The notes beneath the pieces were generated by a model that saw nothing but the letters and a program-made list of their open reading frames with translations, did no database searches and had not been told where the DNA came from. From Isoetes taiwanensis (taxonomy: Eukaryota > Streptophyta > Lycopodiopsida > Isoetales > Isoetaceae), in NCBI GenBank assembly GCA_021234155.1, contig JAJEKV010000052.1, positions 5,437,606-5,501,605 on the forward strand: a stretch of DNA of 64,000 nucleotides. The letters are read 5' to 3'. This document shows, in pieces, positions 22,777 to 35,372 of the stretch (the stretch's first letter is position 1; the number at the start of each line of letters is the position of its first letter). Made by a program: the position numbers and the translations under genes.

Positions 22777-25700
22777 TTGTAATATAAATATCTATCCGCA
22801 TATTGAATTGTAATGTCAATGTTAAAGTTCACCCCTATAGACAGAAGGGCGAAATCTCAATATGCTTGTATTTTCTTAGAGAATGTGTCATAATCTAGCC
22901 CTAGAAAAAGAGCTTCATGTTTGCACTTCATGCTGCAAAGAAGATGGAGCAATTTTATTATTCTTGTTCATGGCTTTTTAGGCTAATACATCAAACAGGG
23001 AGTTTTTCTGAATAGACTGAATCTATCCAACGCAAAGTAGACGTAGTATAGTGCAATGTGGAGAGAGCATGACCTTGTACTTCAGCCCAGGAAATAGATA
23101 TATAATAGCACTTGTGCAAAAGAGACCGCAGAAAAAACTTTGTGGAAAAGAGAGGGGGGAAAAAAAACAAAAAAAAAAACATAGCAAAGACTCCTCGGGC
23201 TTTCCTTCTTATTCGTTTGCAAGCTTTGCTTTTAATGCGACCCGGAAGCTTCGTCGCTTTTGCCTCTCAAGGCCCAAAGCTTATTGCTTTTTAATCAAGC
23301 TTAGAAAAAATGAAGGTGCACCTGAGCCACAGAACAAAAGCTTCGACGTTTGTAAGAAAAAGGTGGCCTAGCCTAGGTTTGTGATGTGCAAATCTTTAGA
23401 AGCAGCGCTAATAGTGGATTTGATGCCGTTTCAAAGGCATGGGTACTTAAAACTTAGCATAAAGAAAGGGAAGCAAATAAACAATCAGCAATTTCATTTT
23501 TCCTCTACTAAAGGTAACATTATTGCTTTGCTTAGGAAAACCTAAAAGTTTAGTAAATGGCTCTGCATCTTTTCTAGTATCTCCACCTGAATCAAGACCT
23601 TCCAATTTGGTAGCTTTATAATTTTTTTCCAAGAACCTCTTTACCCCTTTCAAGCCCCAAAGCATGGTCATAGTTCCCAAATATACCATCCTCAAAGTTT
23701 ACGAAAGTCGTAAGAGTCGATAAAGCATACTCAAACCCTTCCCAGATTTATGTTTGCTCAAAGATGCAAAGAGCATACCCTCTCCTGTTCTAATCCCATG
23801 TCGCCCGTACTTGATCATGCATCGGGGCCATCTTCCTTCTCTCGCTCATTAGGATTGTTAATTAGCTCTAGTTCACCAATAAGCTATCTTATCATTCACG
23901 TAAAGACCAACAATGTGAAACTTCATGGTAAAGTTATACCCTCCCCGCCTACTCCATTCCCGCCATTGTTTCGCTTGAATCTCAGATAGAAATACTAAAA
24001 GTCGCCACTTTCCTTAGCATACGTTTAGAGTGATCAAAGTACTCTTTTCTATTCACTATTACCCTTCTATACGATAAAAATATTTCAAGCAGAAGACTGT
24101 ATAAAACCGCCCATCTAACATGATTTAAGGGATAAATAAGTAAATTGTATCTATATGTATGCAAACAAATTTTTAAAAGATTTGATGGCATATTTGCAAG
24201 GCAGGAAAGTAGGAAAATCAATAAAAGGGAGAAAAGAGCTTACCAATCCATGAAGTAATGCGACCAAGAGCCATCCACCACAATATCCGCTTCTGTCACA
24301 CCAACTAGAGGTGTTTTTACCTCCATCGTGGAAATGCCCTTCTTTAGAATTACACTCGTGAGTCCTCCATTCATATTTAATATAATGGCGTAGACCTTTG
24401 CACCACGCTTTTTGCTTCCTCCGCCAATTCCAACATTGACAAAGGGCTCCCCTCATGGATAATTCATGAAAAGGTACAACCACCGATTTGCCTCTAACGA
24501 CCTTTGGCAAATTTACTATCTATTTTGCAAATAATGCGCCCAAGTACCCACACCGCTATCCAAAGTATCATATGGTCCAACATACTTTCAAGTGAAAATA
24601 TTTCTCTTGTAATGCCTCCAATTCCTCGTGTCTCAATTGAGTAAAATTGGGACCTCAATTGTCTCTTTGACTTGCAATGATTTCCTATCTACATTTAGGT
24701 ATTTTTTCTGCTTGCTTGGCTGTCCATGCAAGATGGGCTGATATAATCCATCTTCTTTTCTACCCCATAACCAATCCTTGGCCCATTCACCTAAATGCGC
24801 AGCCATTTTTATTAAGCTACCATTCGTAACAAGTATGATTCGCTATCCGATTGCCAACATTTACATTTCTCATGAGAGAAAAAACGCTTAAAATCTATAA
24901 GTCGCCTAAGCTCCTCATCTTTTTCAAACTTGAACCTAACAGCCATTTCTTCATCCGATTCTTTCTACACGTAAAAAGAAGGCCGCATGGATCAACCAGG
25001 TAATAACCCGTGGCTTAGAATACCTTATAAAACTCTTGGGATGAGTTGGAATGGAAATGGGTGCTAAGGGGGTCCTTGGAGCTTTTTCTTGGTGTTCTCG
25101 ATGGATTGTCCTTCTTCGGAAAGAGGGGATATTTGGGAGAAAATTTAAAAAGAGATGGATTTTAAAACTCGAAATCACTCTTCATGATGGTGGCTTCAGA
25201 TCGCTCCAAAGAACTGACTCAAATTATTGTCCTCCATTGTATGATGAAGGATACGCCAACATTGGCGTGATTGAAGTCACCAATGTCCAATACAAACCCA
25301 GAAGCTAAGAATATGATTATGTAAAACATGATACAACATGAATTGAGTACTTCAAATGTTGATCCATAAGAAAAGAAGCTCCAATTCCATATCCCGCACA
25401 TTGAACCGCCGAGAACGTGAAAAACAAATGTCGCCGCAAAATGTCAGCTACTAATCGACCTAATCCGGCCCAAATCGAAGAGCCCACCAGAGGCCGCTAT
25501 CTTGAAAGGATTAGCTTAGCGATAGATCGCGGTAAGGCAATAATTTCACGGACCGATCAAGAAAAATAAATTTCTACGCATTAAAAAGATCGCGGGCTGC
25601 ATTAAAGACACCGGCTTTTTTAGCACCGCTTTCGCAGCCTTTTTTTTTCCTCTTTCAAGTTGGCATCACAGACAACTAACAATAAGATCCGCAAATGCAT

Positions 25701-26847
25701 AGACAGATCCCGCAAATGCATAGAGTAGTATAGCAGGGGATTGCTTCCAAAGCAAGAAAGCTTGTAGCCACATGAAGCCACCTAGTGGTATTACCGGAAT
25801 TGAGCATGGCTATTAATGGCTTTGCTTTTTTTTTAAGTCTTTTTTAAAATGAAAAACTTATAATGTGTCTCCCACGCTTTTTTCCCCGGGCGAAAAAAAT
25901 ATTAGGTTCAAACAAAAAATACAACTGCCTTATATATATTTAGAAAATTATCAAAGCTAGTCGTAGTTGCAACCAAGAAATATGTTGTAACCAAATTTTG
26001 ATGTTCCTATTTCTACTTTAGGTAGCAGCTGGAATCTTGCAGTGAATGCGAGATTTTCCCTTGTGGCTATATAAGTAGAAGGGGTTCTTTGTTTACTGTA
26101 CCAGCTCTTGTGCTTTTTGCCATTCCATTGTACCGTTGTTCCATTTCTTTAGGTTATGGTATTCATGTCACTTCTGTTATGACATCTGTAAATTCCCCGA
26201 GTCTCCATATCTTCTTCTTGCCTTGCCAAATGGGGACCGGAACTATTTCTCCTGCTCATTGGCACCTTGTGCCTCGCTTCACTGGAAAGAACTTCTAGAC
26301 GTGGAAGTGGAGGATTCAAATGATCTTAGAAGATAAAGATCTTTGGGAGATTGTTTCTCCGGCTGTGCCACCTATTCCTGTTCTAGATGAAAATAGTGAA
26401 ATAGTTCTTGATGCATTACAGAGACTAATGGGGGTTTGTAACATATTGATTTGTAAAGCATATTGATTTGCGTGCAATTTTAGATTTGTCACTCGTGACA
26501 CAGAACATTAAATTTTATAATGGGTAGCACACGTTATATAATTGTAACATGTTACTAAAATCTATATAAAACCATTTGTAACGCGTGGCAATGAGCATGT
26601 CAGTTGTAACCTCCATGTTTGATTTGTACTCATGGACAACTTCCCTAACGAGTCTGGTGAATGACTTGCGGGGGATAAGCAAGTTCGCTCTCCTTTGAAA
26701 ATGCTATATCTCTTTGAATGCCCTGGAATGTACAGAAGTTTGACATCTCATGGGCTTCTTTGGCTCGACCAGAGGGTCTTGTGGCAGTCTTAAGTTCCCC
26801 ATATTCTTTGTAGACCTACCTCCTTCCACATACCTGACCTTATGCTT
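22777..26847. other. Long non-genic stretch
   Basis: I recognise no gene in 4 kb. Several frames of 75-119 codons exist (for example 24151-24510 minus and 25051-25308 plus) but show no known motif. A 21-bp duplicated phrase (GATC(C)CGCAAATGCATAGA) lies at 25686-25725. A TATA-like CTATATAAG at 26066 precedes an unrecognised frame and could be an old LTR promoter. Confidence 0.45.
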
Positions 26848-27666
26848 CTAGTAATAGGCGTTGTAAGCATCGTACATGGCCTCGTACTTCTTGTAGATGG
26901 CCATGCCCTCCCTATACTTATGGTCCTTCTTCAAGGAGTATCTCTCCGCTCGGGTCTTCTGCTTCTTCGATAGGTCCGATAGGGGTGTTTTTGGGTATGG
27001 GGGTGGTTGCTGCTCCTTGGGCAAAAGTATGCTGGTGGGGTACAAAAAAACGCGATCCCAACACTTAGATCAGCATCCTGCACCTACTATTCTATCATAG
27101 TATTTCACTTGTTATTCATTGGAGCTGTTACATCTTTCTATTGATTACCTAATTACCATGTGCTAGTACTAGTAACACCCTAAACAAGCTGCCACATAGG
27201 GTGCTATATGAGTGCTGTCAGCATGTGTCCGGACGCCTGCTTTTGTACCCCACCAGCATTGAGTCTCCTATTGGTGTTGCTCCTGTTGTAGTTGCTCGTA
27301 TAGATTGGAGGTTCCTTCTCCTCTGAGCATTGAGGTTAACAACTCTGCGTATGCATCATCATTCTCATCACTGGAGATGTCACTATTAGGGTTGGGGCAT
27401 CTGATGTTGATACCCATTGGTATTTTATCTACGTACTTCTTCTTCCATTTACCCGGCGGCTGAGGGTTCTTCCCTTTCTTCTCTGCTTGCAGCTTGTCCT
27501 CGTGCTTCCTCTTGCGGCGCTCTTCCTCTTCTGCTCGTTTTCGTCGGGTGCGCTCCTCTTTCCGTTGACCACCTTCCTCCTTATGCTTTATGCAGGCTTC
27601 CTTCTCCTCCAGCGTCCGCTTTCTTTTCTTCTTTAGCTCCGCGTGGGCTTCAGGAGTTTCCACCAC
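26848..27666 (-). pseudogene. Highly charged protein reading frame split by a small inverted-repeat element
   Basis: Two minus-strand frames look like halves of one protein. The upstream half (27268-27666) is extremely Lys/Glu/Arg-rich (KKKRKRTLEEKEACIKHKEE), then PQPPGKWKKKYVDKIPMG and an acidic Ser/Asp stretch. It ends at a TAG. The downstream half (26848-27045) reads EQQPPPYPKTPLSDLSKKQK and ends in a Tyr-rich helix-like tail. Between them lies the inverted-repeat element at 27017-27264. If the sequence between the flanking CTCC words is skipped, the halves are in the same frame, interrupted only by that TAG. I do not recognise the family. Further upstream (27680-27900, minus) a Cys-containing segment (CSNYVDVKHGKDKIDC) may be an earlier exon. 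Confidence 0.4.
27017..27264. mobile_element. Small non-autonomous inverted-repeat element
   Basis: A perfect 19-bp inverted repeat, ATGCTGGTGGGGTACAAAA, lies at 27029-27047 and, complemented, at 27241-27259, enclosing about 190 bp without coding capacity. CTCC occurs just outside both ends (27013-27016 and 27265-27268) as a possible 4-bp target duplication. The outer few bases do not match each other well, so the exact boundary is uncertain. The core GTGGGGTACAAAA resembles the GTGGTRTACAAAA core of the two large transposons, suggesting a non-autonomous relative. Confidence 0.6.
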
Positions 27667-29475
27667 TTCGTCTTAGTTAGGTGTTTTCTCGGTCCTCTAT
27701 GTGGTCACTCTGGTCTTGGCCTTGTTGGTCTTGTTCTTCGTTGTGCTCATTTTGCTGCTAGGTCCGCTCCAGATTCCTAGCTTCATATTCTTCCCTCCTT
27801 TGGCGGACAACTTGTTCTTGGACGCTTCGCACAGGAGTTGCCCTTTCCATACTTGCAGTCTATTTTGTCCTTGCCATGCTTGACATCAACGTAATTGGAG
27901 CACTGCCGCCTAAAAAGTAGCTGAAGAATCAGGAGCTAACACATAATTTGCGAAGTGACGAATGAGAGGGGTTTACTTGAATCCCAGGTTGGTCAAATTT
28001 TTAAATTTATCCATTTTGGGCATTGTTATTCGGGCAGCAAATTCATCCTCTCCTATTAGAGGGACTCTCAACATATGCGGATAGGCGGTGTGAGAATCTC
28101 ACAAGTGCCATTCGTGCATCGTGAGATGCTTTGGCCCCTATTTGGTTCTACTAGCCAAATTAACTAGAATAAACATACAATTTGAGCTTATCGGTGGTAT
28201 TGACTGGATTTGACTCTTACCTTTCTCTTTTGAGATGTTGCCACTAAAGGGGAGGGACACTCTCACCGCTTGGAAGGAGGTTTGGTGGTGGTGGTGGTGG
28301 GGGGGGGGGGTAGAGGAGGGGGGTGTGGTGAGAATCTCCGCGAAGGCCTCTCTCGCACCGTGAGAGTCGCCATGCCAAAAATGATTTATCCTCACAAGTT
28401 AGCACCTTTAAAGGTACAAAACAAGTGGATTATGATATTTTAAGATGGATTTATACCCTAGATTAGCATCTGGAGGCGTTTAACTCCTCTAACAAAGTGG
28501 ATGACTCTCACTGAAAAAGAGGCAGAAAATAGAGGATCTCCCTATGCTAGGACTGTGGCCATGGACATGGCCGGAAAGCGCAGGAATAATGGATGTGTTG
28601 AAAACCTAGGAAGAACTAAGTTGCTCTAGATACTGATGGCAGGGAGTGGAGATGAATTATCTCTCATGGTGCTCTAATTTTCGCAGAAGCATAGTACCGG
28701 CAAACTTCTACTGGACGGGCTTGCTCCTGATAGTCCATGCATCAGAAGTCAATGGAGCATCACAAGCACTTTGGACGGTCGGATTGCCCCCTAAACTCTT
28801 ATGGCAATTGACGGCAAAGTACTTAACTCATGTAACGCAATGGGAGTTTCAATTTGAGCCGTCCAACGTGGTGAGATTTAACTTCGGCCATCGAATTGGT
28901 ACATTCAGTGGCATCAAAAGGATATTTTATCACCCCTCCTCCCAAGGGTTTGCCCTTTGGGCAACTCAAAAATGCAAATAGACCCATTATAAAAAATGCA
29001 AGGGAACTTTTGATGCCATTGAGGATGGATTGAAAATTTCTTTAGAACCCTTATAACCTACTGTGTGGACTTAATAAGTCACATCACAGTTTAGAAAGAG
29101 CAGAAAATTTTCGTGCTAAAGATACTAATTTTTAGCACGTTTGTACAAACGCAAGTGGACACTTTGAAGCAATTTCAGAGTGTCCACGTTGCCACCAACT
29201 AGGACTTTTTTGCACGTTGAGAGCCTCATAGTCGTTAGATTTAATCTACGGTTGAAGAAAAACATGGAAATTCCAGAATGGCAGGGTAGCGTTGGAAGTT
29301 ATCCCCGGGGTAGAGAATTGGAGTTGGCATTCGCATTACGGGATGAAGTAGGTTTGAAAGCTCAGCATTGCTTATTGCTATTATTTCCGGTTACATATTC
29401 CTTTGCTTTGCTTTATGAATCGCTAGGAGACCAATTCCTAAGCTTTGGAGGGATTCTAGTTCCACCGCATCGCAT
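27667..29475. other. Non-genic stretch
   Basis: No gene is firmly recognised. A (GGT)n and poly-G tract lies at about 28272-28311. Repeated GTGAGAATCTC words near 28088 and 28327 pair with nearby GTGAGAG words as small palindromes. A 111-codon frame at 28646-28981 is unassigned. Confidence 0.45.
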
Positions 29476-29741
29476 GTGCAAGAAGACAATGCTGGAAATT
29501 ATGCAAAAGCCTTCCCTCTGTATATGAATGCCTTGAAGTATTTCCGAACCCACCGCAAATATGAAAAGAATCCCAAGATTGAAGAGGCCATCACACAGAA
29601 ATTCACTGAGTATCTGCGGGCGGGCTAAGGAGATCAGGGCAGTGTTAGAGGAAGGGGGAACTACAGGCCCTACTTCTAATGGTGATGCAGCTGTAACAAC
29701 TAAGCCAAAGTCAAAGACAAACAAAGATGGTGAGGGCTACG
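29476..29741 (+). pseudogene. VPS4/SKD1 AAA-ATPase MIT-domain fragment
   Basis: VPS4 (SKD1 in plants) disassembles ESCRT-III in multivesicular-body sorting. The fragment covers most of its N-terminal MIT domain and the start of the linker: VQEDNAGNYAKAFPLYMNAL, then KYFRTHRKYEKNPKIEEAIT and QKFTEYLR. After a one-base frameshift near 29618-29624 (run of C/G), it continues RAKEIRAVLEEGG and the linker with TKPKSK.NKDGEG. The first 16 or so residues of the family and the whole AAA domain are missing. Homology ends within a few bases of 29742, the left end of the large transposon, so the insertion or a later rearrangement removed the rest. It is non-functional. Confidence 0.9.
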
Positions 29742-30109
29742 GGGTGTAAATTCTATAGTGGTGTACAAAACGCACTGTTCGGACATGTGCTTTATGTGTT
29801 GAAAGCGCTTAGTACCTCCTTAGTCGTGTGACGTCCAACCGAATTAAAACAGAATTGGCATGCACCAAGAATAGTATATGCAATTTCTAATGGCGGGGAT
29901 CGTTGACTAGGGATCTCCAAAGACGGGAACTCCGCTGGCGGGGGAGGATGGTTGGAGTTTCCTTTAGTGGTTGGCGGAGAAATTAGAATTGAATTGCAAT
30001 TAGAGAATTGCAATACCAATTCATACAATTCGAACAAATTTTGCATTGTTTCAATTGAATTTTCAATTTGGAATTGTAATTGAGTCGTGAAATCATCTCG
30101 TGAATTTCA

Positions 30110-33100
30110 ATGGAAAGCTCCCACGAAAGCATCGATTCAACTAGAAGAAGGATTTTCTTGCAAATTCAAGCTGAAAATAGAAGAAAATCCCGAGAAAGGA
30201 AGAGACAGAGAGAGAAGGAAAACAATCCTCCTTCCAATACCAAAGATTGTGGTGTTTTGAGTGAAAGAAGATTACGAGAATTGTCGAAGAATTTGGAAGA
30301 TTATTTTAATGAAATTACAAATACTTTTGCCTCGAATGTGGAGAAAGGGAAGTTAGCATCGAGATTCTTCAAGAAGATTAAACATCTTCCACTCGATGTT
30401 GATGTAGCGTATCCAAAAGAAAATGCCCTTATGAGGGATTTAATTTTGAATGTGAAAGAGACTTTTCAAGCTCAAAATATGATAGAAATACTTGATGTTC
30501 TTCAAGCAAAAGGAGTACACCGCAAATGGTCGCATCTTCAACAAAGGGAGGAATCAATCAAAGAATAGCAAGGCTTCTATCTATTCCAAGAAGAATTGTG
30601 GTAAGAGCATTTCGTAGACGCAGTGTATGCAGAATTTGAAGCAGTCCCCGGTCAATGTTTCAGGAGGAGAAAAAGGTCCATGCACTTTCGATGAAGCGAG
30701 GGTAAGATAAAGAATTTTTGGAATGAGAATACTAGGATCTCACCATATAAAAACATGTGAGAAAACATGTTAGTGAAACAGTGAAAAGATTGACCATCCT
30801 ATTCATTTGCTTTGGAGGTGACACAAGTAAGCACATTCTCGCTTTTTTTTTTATTTTTTGCATGATATTGTTGCTTCAGAATCAGTGTTATGATCGGGTT
30901 GCGCTTTATCTTCAATTCGAGAAAGAGTATTCTACGAGATCAATATATGCCAAGAAACCTTTGGGAAGCTTAAACCAAGCTATATTAGAGATTGCAAGAA
31001 AGAGAGACTTGCTTCTTGCGCCAGCACCACATGCACCTTGATTTTGTCATGCAGCAATTAATAACATGAGGTCTGATCCTTATGGTGTGCACAAAGATTG
31101 CAAATGCTAATGCGGTATGTGGTCCAGTCCAACATGCAATGCTAAGGACAATATTTTCAAATCTACAAGTGAGTATTGAGAAATGTGGTATGCCCCAAAG
31201 TAGAAGCGGATGAATGGCACAAAACATGCATGTTTGATGTAGACCTATACAGAAATGTGGTCTCAAGAGGTAAGTTATTAACATAGCTCATATATATTGT
31301 TTAACTTTTTTCATTTCTATGATATCTAGATAACATATGTCATATATATTGTTTAACTTTTCATTTCTATGATATCTAGCTTCAATATTCTCTTTACAAA
31401 GATTTCTCCATTCCACTTTATACGAGATTCCAAAGTGTCCAAGGGAAACAAGTAAATCATTAGAACACCTCGTGGATTGGAAAGTTTTTGAAAAAGTTAG
31501 TGTTGAGTTTGTGTTAGAAGGATCACGCCATTTATACTAATTTGTTGATTCTACTACTTGGCAAAGAAGAAGTCAAGCTTCTAAGAGAAACCTAAGAAGA
31601 AACCAACTAAAGTTACAAGATTGGCCTACAAGACTGGTACCCCTTTTGAATTTCAGGAACATGCAAGAAAAACAATGGCGATTTGTGCCACACAACTACA
31701 AGGCTCATTGGCAAGCAAAACAATTCGCACAATGTTTGACAAGTTTTGGAGAAGACACAATAGTTTTGTAATTGACTTTTCTGAAAACTATGGTTTCAAA
31801 GTTCAAAGAGAAGCGCAATCATGTCATTGGCAAAATCGACCCGGTATCCATTTTAGTTCATATCACTACAGGTTTGGAAGGAAACAACAGTGGATGGCAA
31901 TGACATCAAGAAGAAAAGAAAAGATATGAAGCAAAAAGATGATAACAGAAATTATAAAAAGAGTGTCACTTATATTTCAGATGAGAAGTCTCATGACACT
32001 TGAATTTGTACATCATTGCCTCTTAAAACATGCCACTTGGTTGGAGTTAAATGGTATTCAATATTCCAAGCATTATGTATGGTCAGATGGTTGTTCATCT
32101 CAATTTAAGTCTGCAAGACCATTCTATTTCTTGGGTAGATGGTACAGAGATCTTGGGAAGGAGATTATTTGGAATTTCTTTGCCAGCTCGCATGGAAAAG
32201 GTGAGCATGATGGCCAAGGAGCAGTAGTAAAAAGATTTCTCACAAAGGAACAACTGAAGTACAGGGTATTTTTTAACCTCCCTACATATTTGATAGGGCG
32301 TAAAATATTGGCCACTACTTGCCTTGGATAATTTGCTAAGCATAGTTTGGCCTGGCCCTTTTTTGAATTGTTACACCACGGCAAAATCATGGAACTATTT
32401 TTTTTTCAAAATTTTGAATTGGCCACATCCCTACATCTAACATGTAAAGATGATAGCCACATCAGTAAGACGATGTCTAGTTTCTATGATGCGCTATGTA
32501 GTTGTCACAAACAAATACATGTTATGCTTCTCTAACTAAGATTACTATAAGGTCATTTGAATGTATTGAACATCTTGAATGTAGCCAGAAGTGTAAATAG
32601 ATTTGGTAGGATGGATCTCACCGAAAACCATATTGCATGTACTTGGAAAATGGAAACTAATCTTGATTTGAATTCGGACGATGAAGAGCAAATTTGGGGT
32701 GGACAATGAAGAAAAAAATGGGGATGCAAATTGCAAAATTGAATCTAAACAAATTTGAACCGAAGAAAAGATATTATTTTATTAGAGACGTCGTTAGAAA
32801 TTTAGGGCTAAATTCGAAAAGGTATTAGCCCCCTATGAGTAGCAAAATTATGTCCCTACACTTGACCAATATAGAGTTTGGCCATAACCCTAGAAATATA
32901 AAATTATTCCATGGTTTAAATGGCCACCCCAACAAGTTGCTGGTGCACATAATATTTTCAAATGGCCACGCCCTAGGGGTTTGAAAATGTGGCAAATATC
33001 AAATTGGCCACTTATAGAGTGAATTTAATAAATTGGTGTTTTGAACTGGCCACTACCCTTTGGTCATGGCGAGAATGCATCCTACTCCTATGTGGCCGAA

Positions 33101-34143
33101 TAATTTATAAAATATGTGAATATGTGGCTAACCCGACCACGGGCCACTAAAACACCTTTGTCAAGTATAATGGGAGAAAACTCCAAAGGTGTCTTTAGCA
33201 GATGTCGCTCGATTTCTAAATGAATTCTTTACCAACAGCTCATCTGATTCCGATATATACAGTGTAAGTGCGCACTTGTAGCACTTGAAGCACTTGAAGC
33301 ACTTAGACCTCAGATTTTTAGTCTAATTATTGTTCATGATTTTATATATGTTTGTCGATACTTTACTAGTTTTATACATGTTGAAGGCCATTTATGTACA
33401 AATATAACATTTTGAACTTTTTTTTTTTTTTTTTTGGTTATTGAATGTTTACTTTACCCCGACAACACTTACAAAGACTTACAGCGAGCTTAAGCACTTA
33501 CGAAGACTTGATTAATTGTTGCCCGGGTACTTTTGGGAAATTGACCCTCATAGTATAGATAGATCGAGAAAAAGTATGATGCTCCGACCCTCAAAGGGAC
33601 AACTAAAATTCATTGCATCGTGCCTTTGATAGAGAAATCCTTGAAGCTTGCACATAGACCTTTGTCATGTTTTGCATGTCTTGCCAAAGAAGGGAAATGG
33701 GACTCTGTAGCACTAAATCTCTAGATAGGAGTTGGGAGACAAATGATTTGGTCCCAAAAGAGCGTAATCACAGGAAATTCCCGACAATGAGGTTGTGTCC
33801 GAAGACGAGGAGACCCGATAGTGAAGATGATGGTGACCATGATCCGATCAGCTCTAATGTAGAAGTAGGGGACAATTTTGCGCTGAATGCGTAAGAAGGC
33901 AATGCCGAGGGTGTAGACTTTTATGTCCCAAATGTATTGAGACAAAGAACACATTACTAGATGATTATGAAGATGGTCGGGGGCAATGTTTTTGGAATTG
34001 GTGAGGTCATACTTTCTAGCTACTATTACTCACAATTGGAAGGAGAATTAAGTTTTCAACTTCTTTTAGACAAACCACCGCCACAAGTGTAAATACCACC
34101 CTCGTTAGGATTTGCAAATTTGACATGACTTTTGGTGAAAGAC
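30110..34143 (+). pseudogene. Transposase-like protein of element 1 (decayed)
   Basis: Collinear with the element 2 transposase along its length. Pieces in order: a basic coiled-coil N-terminus (30110-30568, ENRRKSRERKRQREKENNPP); after a frameshift a helix-turn-helix-like GGINQRIARLLSIPRRIVV; a Cys/His segment near 31020-31250 (HHMHLDFVMQQLI, VCPKVEADEWHKTCM); HNYKAHWQAKQF near 31700; the putative catalytic motifs VIDFSENYGFKV (31770), YVWSDGCSSQFKSARPF (32071) and HGKGEHDGQGAVVKRF (32190); and a C-terminal block with VGDNFA, EGVDFYV and FGIGEVILSSYYYSQLEGEL (33860-34050). At least three frameshifts and several stops break it. It is presumed to be a DDE/D-type cut-and-paste transposase; the three Asp residues in the motifs are conserved with element 2. 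Confidence 0.8.
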
Positions 34144-34591
34144 AACCCCAGATAGTATGGATGAGCGGACATGCCAACAAATAATGAGCAGCGCCTTCAA
34201 GTTGATAACAGTTTCTAATCATCAATTGTGCAAAGAAGATAAAATATTCATTGATAACCGTGAAGATATCCGTATCCAAAGGATATATCAAATGTATACA
34301 AAATTGGCCAAAATACATGAACAACAAAAATGGTCGGGTCATTGGTTGACTATTTACAATTTGTTTCACCTAACTATTTACAAATTGTTTCGGTGTTGCA
34401 AGGTAATTGTTGATGAACTTGTTATCCGCCTGCTCACCGACCACTTCAAAAATGTAGAGTAATAGAGATCAAAAGAAACCCGCACGAGGAACTCATAACA
34501 TTATTGCCGCATCCAACCTCTCAAGAATTTCCACTACTCCATATCAAAGAAATCCACAAGTTGTGTTCTCTTCAATAATGTCTTCCGCTTA

Positions 34592-35218
34592 TCATCCATT
34601 GCAAAGTTGATACAACAATGGAAAAATGGAATCCACTAGCAAACTTGAACTTGACTTAAATTCTTCAATCCTCATGCTTGCCGCAATAACAGCTGTATAA
34701 GGTGGAGACAAGAATGTTTTATAAACCGAAATCATCAACCAAAATATACATTTTCGCTATTGAGGAAACTAGCGCGACACCTTTTCCAAAGGTTTCATGA
34801 ACAACGGTTTGTGAACATGTCCGTGTAACGGAAAGGCATTTTGTCACAAAACTCTTGTCCCCAAATAAAACAAACCCGTATATTAGTAATGGACACAACT
34901 TCCAGAACACCTCCTTTGTATTGAAACCAAATCATAGATGACCATATAGCCAAGTCATAGTAAACACTTACCTTGTTTAAAAATTCTCAGAACACCAGGC
35001 CCTAATAAAACTATCTTGTTTTTGTATACTCTATAATGTGGGGCCAGTATTTCAAGTTTTTCGCACTTTGAATATGTTTTAACCAAAACACCATTGAGGT
35101 CCATAATCAATAGCTTTCTACTCACCATGATATCTCTCGCTTTATGTCTTTTTTTACTTGTTGAACCTGTTTGGCTCAACACTTGCTGGCAAACTTGCTG
35201 GCTCAACACTTGTTTCAA
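34592..35218 (-). pseudogene. FCP1/NLI-like phosphatase relic inside element 1
   Basis: The FCP1-homology (NIF) fold contains HAD-type phosphatases. The first exon (34972-35128) begins MVSRKLLIMDLNGVLVKTY, where DLNGV is the plant FCP1-like variant of the DxDxT/V catalytic motif. It ends at a good GTAAGT donor. Further along the minus strand come CFIWGQEFCDKMPFRYTDMF (about 34870) and FLSPPYTAVIAASMRIEEF (about 34670), matching the family's FVWGQ and NPPxTGIFP blocks. They lie in different frames and with a stop, so the gene is dead. An in-frame N-terminal extension (to 35218) is Gln/Ser-rich. It lies wholly within element 1 on the strand opposite the transposase. Whether it was cargo or simply a nested host fragment cannot be settled here. 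Confidence 0.75.
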
Positions 35219-35372
35219 ATGTCTTGAATCAGATCAACACAATGTTGAACCATTGTTGGCTGTACTATATTTGCCTCTTGAAACTATATTTTGTGGAACA
35301 AAAGTCGCTCAATGTTTCAAATGTCTCAACTATATTTGGCTCAACTATAGTTGGTTGAACTATAGTTTCACT
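35156..35372. repeat. Internal CTCAACA/AACTATAGTT repeats in element 1
   Basis: The 5' side of the phosphatase relic holds repeated words: GGCTCAACACTTG twice, TTTCAAATGTCT twice, and CAACTATA(T/G)TTGG followed by inverted AACTATAGTT copies. The composition suggests local slippage. It may have been the promoter or 5' leader of the minus-strand unit. Confidence 0.5.
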
